The position numbers were made by a program, and so were the translations under genes. A DNA stretch of 64,000 nucleotides from Lumbricus terrestris (Eukaryota; Annelida; Clitellata; Crassiclitellata; Lumbricidae). The stretch lies in assembly GCA_949752735.1 (NCBI GenBank), contig OX457038.1, forward strand, positions 26,574,956-26,638,955, given 5' to 3'. The first letter of the stretch is position 1; the number at the start of each line of letters is the position of its first letter. Positions 57,396 through 64,000 of the stretch are shown here, piece by piece. The notes under the pieces were generated by a model that worked only from the letters and a program-made list of their open reading frames with translations, was not told where the DNA came from and ran no database searches.

Positions 57396-57645
57396 CCTAC
57401 TCCGTCAGCTGCATTGGTTTCCTGTTCAGTACATGATTAAATTTAATTGGCCTGTTAGACCTACAAATCCTTCGGCAATCAGTACCTCCTTAACTTCAAA
57501 CTTCAGTCACTAGTAACTCCTTACAAATCCCCTCGTAATCTTCTTCCATTGTAATCTTCTCTTTCTGATGGTGTTTCCAGAAAGAGAAGATTACAATGGA
57601 TGGGTCATGTGATCCGCATGGATGAAGCCAGGATAGCATATGTAA
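57396..57645 (+). pseudogene. LINE reverse transcriptase fragments with a hairpin
   Basis: LRQLHWFPVQYMIKFN (57400-57447) is the LHWLPV-type motif of CR1/L2-like LINE proteins. RKRRLQWMGHVIRMDEARIA (57578-57640) is the GHVxRM motif of another LINE type. So two unrelated relics adjoin. Between them lies a perfect 22-base inverted repeat. Confidence 0.6.
57546..57599. repeat. 22-bp perfect inverted repeat, 10-base loop
   Basis: Arms 57546-57567 and 57578-57599 (CCATTGTAATCTTCTCTTTC...), loop ATGGTGTTTC. The right arm is LINE coding sequence, so the left arm looks like an inverted copy of it. Confidence 0.93.
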
Positions 57646-59145
57646 TATAATAATAATAATAATTACAAATAAAAGTAATAATAATGATAATAAATGTTGG
57701 TGTTCTTTTTGTTTTATTGCTATATGCATGAAAAGAACGCATCAGGATTTGATAAAGTTAGATAACTACGTATACCAGACACGAGATTAATCTTGGCTGG
57801 AATCCGATTCAGTAAAAATGCCATGCTGGACGAAAATGGTGGCACATAAGAACGCTGGAAAAGCCTGTCTCTTGTCGTCCGCCTCTTGAGCAGATGCTAA
57901 CCAGTGCTGCATATAGTGAATGCTGGTCTAATCTGATTGATGGGTGCAAGAGTTCCGAATACCAATGGAGCAAAATACTGAGCAGACAGGATAAGTTGTG
58001 CTTAGTCACCTTCTCTGGTGCTACTATCTCGGCGGAAATAGCAGCACAAGAATTGCGGGCAGCGTTTGAGGGCTTGACTCATCTGTAGTAGACCTATCGA
58101 TCGCTGTCATATATACAATATTATACATTGTACAGGGTAAGGTTTATCCCGGTTTTCCCCGGATTTAAGGATGCTTGTTAGGCCTACTGCTTAATAACAC
58201 TGTGTAGTGTCAAGGGTGATTAGTGTCGTCCTCCTACTTTGTCCAGGCTTAGGACCGTCAATGCCAGTGGCGGAGTTTGGATTTAAGGCTGTGAATTCGG
58301 TACACCACTTTGTTCTGATCTCACGGGCCCAACCAACGGGTTGATTATTATATGATCGCAGTGAGGCCACTTGCACCTGTAAGCACAAGTGGATGACTAC
58401 CCTACGCCAAGAGGGTGCCACTAAGGAACAAGTGCTCAAAGAAGGGCATGTTTTGGTGCATCATATGATGATGAATGATGTGATATAATGATGTCGTTTT
58501 ACAATAGAAATCCTAACAAAGAGTTCAACGATTTAGAGGAGCATGTATTTCAGATGACTCCAGCAACAGCATTGATCACAACTAGGTCAAGTGCGACAGT
58601 GAATGTGATACAATGTTTATCTTATGTAGCAATGTACCATGGTACAATGCAGCACATGTTTGGCCAAAGTGAAATATGGGTGTTTGCAGATTGTCATTGT
58701 TGTTTTTGTGAAAAATTGAAGTTGTGAAGAGCAGAGAGGAGATGTTGTGGCAGTCTAAAATAGATGGAATTGATCGATGTGAATCATAAATCTTGTAATG
58801 AGCACTGAGAGTTTTTAATTGAGAAGTTAACAGTTAATGTAATTTTGCAAAAAACATGAAGAAAAAAAGCTGCTGCATGATTTTACCAGCATTTGAAACA
58901 TTGAAATTAAATTTGAGAGGCTCAACAATTGTAAGTACCGGTAGTAGATAATTCTACTCTGGAGAGAAAGAGAGAGAGAGCGACTTAATTAACTATCTCA
59001 AAATTTGAATACTTCATTTGACCTCTTCAAATTGAAATGTCTTTTAGTCATTGAGACATATATAAAACTGCTATTTAATACACCAGTTATTGGAATTTTT
59101 AGAAAATTTGCACAATATGAATAGATCATGCATCTGATTTGTTGT
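57646..59145. other. Gene-free stretch with a dispersed repeat
   Basis: At about 58210-58270 ATTAGTGTCGTCCTCC and CCAGGCTTAGGACCG match the segment near 24905-24965. A 79-codon frame at 58488-58727 has no motif. Confidence 0.4.
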
Positions 59146-59362
59146 GAGGCGCAGTGGTGTAGTGGGCATATTCATTGCCTTGCAGCCAGAGGGTTTCAGG
59201 TTCGAATCCACCTCAGGCCGCCTCGTTGGGACCAGGAGCAAGTCCTTCACTCGCAATTGCTCATGCGCTTCAGCATGAAACTCGGATTCAGTGTCCGCAC
59301 TGTAGTTGGGAGCGCTTCTGAGTAGAAACCTTGAAGGGGTGCTATATAAGTGCACATACAAA
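59146..59362 (+). mobile_element. tRNA-derived SINE
   Basis: Pol III box A TGGTGTAGTGGG (59155-59166) and box B GGTTCGAATCC (59199-59209) both match consensus, with tRNA-like spacing of 32 bases between them. After the tRNA-like head comes a body and a tail GGGAGCGCTTCTGAGTAG, CTTGAAGGGGTGCTATATAA (59308-59350). That tail is shared with LINE 3' ends in this window, so the SINE probably uses that LINE's machinery. Confidence 0.85.
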
Positions 59363-59447
59363 TATATAAGCAAACTATATAAATATTCGATTAAAATTGC
59401 AATTATATCTGTTTCTAGTTTTACACATGTCACACTTTCTTATACTT

Positions 59448-59625
59448 TATTTCTTATGGAATGGGAACATCTTACAGAATGGGAACAACTTATGGAATGA
59501 GGTGATTTTACAGATTGGGAACTTCTTGCAGAATGGAGAGATCTTATGGCATGGGGATAACTTATGGATGGGGAGATCTTATGAAATAGGGAGATCTTAT
59601 AGAATGGAAGCATCTTACCTAATTG
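59448..59625. repeat. Degenerate 16-17-bp tandem repeat
   Basis: About ten units of the form ATCTTATGGAATGGGGA with substitutions. Confidence 0.8.
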
Positions 59626-59839
59626 TAACATCGGGATCAGACCTCCTTTCATAGTACCATTTTGATGACCTGAGTGGCTTGACGCAGTGCTCGCAAATAG
59701 GCTGTAACCATGCACATGACTTTCTGGTGGCACTTTAGAAGTTTGGAGATTATGATTACGATTATGAACATCTTATCAAATGCGAACATCTTTAAGATAT
59801 TGATGATGTTTTAATGCATGACATATGAAACAATATATA

Positions 59840-59847
<8 letters not shown>

Positions 59848-59884
<37 letters not shown>
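59848..59884. repeat. TA microsatellite
   Basis: About 18 copies of TA. Confidence 0.95.
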
Positions 59885-59887
<3 letters not shown>

Positions 59888-60545
59888 GTCATAATTAGAA
59901 AATTTCAAGAAAATTTGCCAACAATGCAACAGTTTCCATCATCTGTAGCACTCGCTGTATAATATGGAAATAATATTGTCCAAGATGACAATTAACATTT
60001 AGATGGAACCAGTGAACATTGCATGTTCCTGGTCTTTGGCCTGCAGAATTTTGACTTGGCTGATCTCAGACTCCACATTGTTTAGTGGCCATACTGATCA
60101 GTGGCTACAGGTGGACATTTCGGACACAATTGCAGTGTCACTGTAGAGCTGTTTATTGAATTGATTTAGATGACTGGTTAAAGCTTGGAAAATTAAGGCT
60201 AAATACTATTGTACCAGGTACCGGTATGGAAAAAAAAATTATGCTTTAGGAATATTTCAACGATGAAAGCATTGGTCAGTTGGTGATAGAGCCCATGAAC
60301 ACTCCAGGCCCTGATGATTTAATGCAAAAGGCACTTTAAAGGTGAAATGAATGAAGGGAATTGTTAAGATGCTGGTAGGCTTCATACTTAACATCCTTCC
60401 TTTGGGCTGCCATCGGCCATAGTACCACAGTACCGTGGTACAAGGTAGATATGATGCTTCTACAATAGTCACATCCTAGGGGAAATTCCTGCCCACCTGC
60501 CAAGCTATGGCAGCTATCCCAAGATTTGTTGAGGTTATTGAGGGC

Positions 60546-60740
60546 TATCATCATCATCATCGTCGTCTCATCGTCGTCGTCGTCGTCGTCATCATCATCG
60601 TCGTCATCATCATCATCACCACCACCATCACCATCGCCATGAATGCAGAATGAGAACCATGAATGCATCAGTCAACTCTGGGAATCACACTTGTCTGTGT
60701 GTGTGTGTTTGCGTGTGTGTGTGTGTGCGTGTGTGTGTGT
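60546..60740. repeat. ATC/GTC and GT microsatellites
   Basis: Trinucleotide run at 60546-60640 and GT-rich run at 60694-60740. Confidence 0.92.
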
Positions 60741-61140
60741 CACTGGTCAGGGTTTTAATCAAAATCTATGCTTTGAAGCTGGGACCATAATGCCCCAGCG
60801 GCATTATGTTCTGATCTTCAGATATCAAATATTGACATCTAATTTATATGCAATAAATTGATTGACTGCATATAATTTCCACTATGATGATGAAGGTCAG
60901 TTATGTCATTTAACTGGCTTTTGAAGTACATAATTGCGTTGATTTTATAATGGTTAATTAGGCAATTAGATATACTTTCATAGTCAAGCTTGAAGTTGTA
61001 ACTTGGTTGCATATAGAAGTCTAGCATAACATTTGCATTTGTTGTAGCATGACTGTTGAATTAATCAGAATACATGAGCTGCTTAATATACTGGCCAGAG
61101 TTATCCAGTAGCTATGTATAATTGTATATGGAACTTAGCC

Positions 61141-61142
<2 letters not shown>

Positions 61143-61211
<69 letters not shown>

Positions 61212-61215
61212 GGGA
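61143..61215. repeat. AGAG/CAGA microsatellite
   Basis: AGAGA run followed by about ten copies of CAGA. Confidence 0.92.
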
Positions 61216-61692
61216 CACAGAGACAGAGAGAAGACACTGTGAATGGTTGATATGGATCCAATAACATTAACATGTTATCATCTCTATACAGTGCATAGTT
61301 TATTGCTTCTTTGTTCATTTACAACATCGTTTTGACCCTCCAACCATTTATATAAAAATTTGCTGCCTCTCAGACTATGTCACGTGACGTTCCTCAAAAG
61401 CCAAGGATGCCAGATTTCTCTGTGCTTCATTGTCTGACCAGATCATCATGGGTAATCCTAGAACTTTGCCTTTGGCTTCTGTAATGGACCCCGATTGAAA
61501 TCAAGTAAGATAAAGCTTTCGTCTGATTGCCCGTCTGTCCATAGAGGGCTACGTATCGTACCGAGTGCTTTTCAGCTCATTTCCCAGTCGAGCGTATCTG
61601 CCTTAAAAAGGAAACCATGTGATGAAGGCCGTGAATAACATATCATTTTGACAACATTTGCAATTCAGGTTGCTTACTTACTATTCATTCAT
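61216..61692. other. Gene-free stretch
   Basis: No coding motif or element end seen. Confidence 0.3.
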
Positions 61693-61990
61693 GCATTCAT
61701 TATAGAAATTTATATAGCGACCCTTCAAGGTACTACACAGGAGCGCTCCTAACCCAACCTCGGCTGAGAAGAACTGTTTTAAGACTGCGATAAAATGCAT
61801 CTGAACAAATCCTAGGCATAAGGCACATAGACAGACAGTGGAAGCCCATTCATTCCATATCACGGGGCCAATAACAGAGAAAGCATGGTGCTGTCTAAGA
61901 GCAGTTCATGATCGGGGAATGCAGAGTTCGCCATTAGTGGAGGAATGCAGAGCACTGGTGGATCGTTGATGTCATCAGCTACTCTGTTAA
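61693..61990 (-). pseudogene. LINE reverse transcriptase 3' end, minus strand
   Basis: Minus reading passes through a degraded LLLAP-like block and MIWNEWA (the WNxLP position), then AVLKQFFSAEVGLGA and the tail GGAGCGCTCCTGTGTAG, CTTGAAGGGTCGCTATATAA (61752-61711). It is a truncated relative of the copies at 9712 and 43075. Confidence 0.6.
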
Positions 61991-63114
61991 AACTACTCGA
62001 TCGTTCTGTTGATATTTCGGTCGTCGTGGGTTCTTAGGAGACCGTGGCTGCCGAAGAATCGAATTGCAATTTAGGCACAGAATCTTAATAAAATAAATAT
62101 AAGCTCTTTTGCTGCAATCAAGTCATTCGATGACTGGTTTGATATCATTCAAGTCATTGCATTCAATTGCACCAACTTGTGGATTTAGCTCGTTAAGGTA
62201 TCTTAAAATGATGATTCTCATGAAAGATGACTAAAAGTGTTTGTAAAAGATACATTTTGAGATCATACCTGGTCATTAGCACCACACATACAGAAAGATA
62301 GACAAATATGTGCAGGAATTAGATAAACAAATCACCCTGCCTGAACTATTGTCACGATACATAATTGTCGATGATGACAGTGAAAATAATGAATAATGAT
62401 GGCTGATTGTTTTATGTTCTCTGCCTCAGATTCACTTTTACCTCCAGTCCTGTGATTCCGCTTTACTGATTTTGCAAGCATAATACATGTTTAGAATTGT
62501 ATAAGTAATGAAATAAATCATGATCATCATAATTATTCCATCTGTTGATTCAAATTAAACCTGCTCTGGTCATAGGTCTACGTGAATGCAGTATTCTTAT
62601 GCTATTGTGGAATTGGCTTTAACATAGTTCCCGATTGAATCAATTGGATGAAATTGAATGACTGCTGTGTGTTTGAAATACACTCAGGGATGAATGAATT
62701 GCTGAAATGTATACCTTCTCTGGGTATCCCTTTCCTTGTTCTTGCAATTAACGTTGGCCTGTCATATTTGTGAACAATTCTGATGTGCAGTTGTGTTGTT
62801 CAAAAAAACTTTGTGTATCTGTTGCTTTTACGTCAGATGTCATTTCTATGGCACATACTGCAGAAATTTGCTGTCTGCACACATAGTTAGTATATGTTCA
62901 ACTTTGATGTTCCAAGGTAAGTTGTTTACCTGCCACCCAGGGAGCCTATGTAGCCCTGTGTGCTCCCATATCAGATGATTGAAATAACCTCTTCAGGTTC
63001 GAGTTCCTAAGTTCTGTACCTGCAACACAAACTTTCTACTTTCCATGGGACCCCGCCATACTATCTGTCATGCTGTATCAACCAGCATGATGCTGAAGAT
63101 AACTAGCAGACGAG
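61991..63114. other. Gene-free stretch
   Basis: No exon recognised. Confidence 0.3.
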
Positions 63115-63122
63115 GCCATACT

Positions 63123-63288
63123 CAGTGGCGTAGGCAAGGGGGGGGTTTCGGGGGTTAAACCCCCCTCCCCATTGGCCCGGAAAAAAGGTTTTTTTAAGGT
63201 TAATTATTCATTTAAGTAAGAAAAATAGCCAGAAACAGGGTATCCGGCCATAAAACCCCCCCATTGAAAATTTCTGGCTACGCCACTG
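63123..63288. mobile_element. hAT-type MITE, 166 bp
   Basis: Ends CAGTGGCGTAGGCA and the reverse complement of CAGTGGCGTAGCCAG. An exact 8-bp duplication GCCATACT lies at 63115-63122 and 63289-63296. Inner inverted pair GGGGTTAAACCCCCC. Confidence 0.92.
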
Positions 63289-63296
63289 GCCATACT

Positions 63297-64000
63297 GACC
63301 ATCAAGGCCAGCCAAATCCTGCCAGAAATGCTGGTGAGGGCTGCAGAGATCAAGGCCTAGAGATCAAGGGCAGCTGATATTTGCTCAGCCCAAGCATTAT
63401 CCGCCTGATGAAATGGAAAGAGTGATGAAAAGATTAGCTGAATGGGACGACTGGCTGAAGCCTAACTCTTCTTGTTCAGTTCGTTTTTTTGCTTGCGCAT
63501 ACCGTTGACCAATCCATTTCAATCACGGGTCGATCCCCAGAGGTCAACTTCTTGTTGGCAATGGGTCAACATTAGATGAAGTGTCTATGTTCAGCCCTCA
63601 AACGTATCAACGTGTCACCCAAGTGTTCATCAGCTGCTTCAGAACAATCACTAAATGACTGAGAATGGCAGACCAGAGCAGACTGGAGTTCAAGAATGGT
63701 GGAGAGTAGTATAGGTAGCTTCCTGTTGAAGCCATAATAAAACTTCAAGTGGTCTTTCAGAGTTATAAACTTTTGCAACAAGCACTTCTGCTTACCTTCA
63801 ACCACTGGTAACTCTGTGTGTTCCTCCCTCTATAGAGTCTATACTGTTGTCTGCTGTTTGTGTGTGGCTGTAAGAAAAACACAAAAGAAACCACCAAAAA
63901 AATGTTGAGGATTTATGCGAAAACCATTAAAATCTTCTGTGAAATAAACAGCACAGTAAATACTGTTATGTGGATGGGTCAATTGAGAGAAATAATAACA
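63297..64000. other. Unassigned sequence at the right edge
   Basis: A 77-codon minus frame (63805-63572, KFITLKDHLKFYYGFNRK... to FSDCSEAADEHLGDTLIRLR) has protein-like composition but no motif I recognise; it could be an exon or transposon debris. Confidence 0.25.

Noticed and set aside
59146..59215. A functional tRNA gene
   Set aside because: Boxes A and B are present but the acceptor and anticodon stems do not form convincingly, and the sequence continues into a SINE body and tail.

Overview
This window looks like nuclear DNA of an animal, most likely a marine invertebrate deuterostome. It is intron-rich and AT-leaning, it is crowded with microsatellites and transposons, and the one clear host gene is a four-exon nuclear-encoded mitochondrial gene. 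The deuterostome reading is an inference. It rests mainly on a Gmr1-type Ty3/gypsy element, a group described from fish, sea urchin and ascidian genomes. A heavily repeated TAGGCCT word, which I associate with echinoderm-like genomes, gives weaker support. Bacterial features such as operons, ribosome binding sites and CRISPR arrays are absent.

Left third (1-12.8 kb): a decayed mariner-type transposon enters from the left edge (1-988). A 5'-truncated LINE reverse transcriptase fragment (1276-1872), a possible CRE-containing promoter with a splice donor (about 2364-2623) and a few tandem repeats follow. The main host gene is on the minus strand: cytochrome c oxidase subunit 5B, four exons between 10769 and 6327, with an NRF-1 palindrome and an ETS site just upstream. 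Its introns carry old LINE debris and an almost perfect 92-bp palindrome.

Middle (12.8-41.1 kb): this is a transposon nest. It holds a non-autonomous Helitron filled with a G-rich, C-poor minisatellite (12805-14254). It also holds many terminal-inverted-repeat elements, most starting CA and ending TG with direct repeats of 8 bp (one of 9 bp), as hAT elements have. Several are nested: 16915-17061 lies in a CAGTGTTT element, itself inside 15719-17891, and a mariner deletion derivative lies inside 22050-24727. The centrepiece is an apparently intact and young LTR retrotransposon (29022-36632). It has a single 1637-codon gag-pol frame in the order gag, protease, integrase, reverse transcriptase, RNase H, and two 1101-bp LTRs that differ by one base by eye. 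It sits inside an older DNA transposon (27231-37157).

Right third (41-64 kb): mostly unannotated sequence with microsatellites, several MITEs, LINE 3' ends and one tRNA-derived SINE (59146-59362) whose tail matches the LINE tails. Some low-complexity open frames and one candidate first exon (50589-50667) are listed with low confidence. All calls are from reading the sequence; no database search was run.
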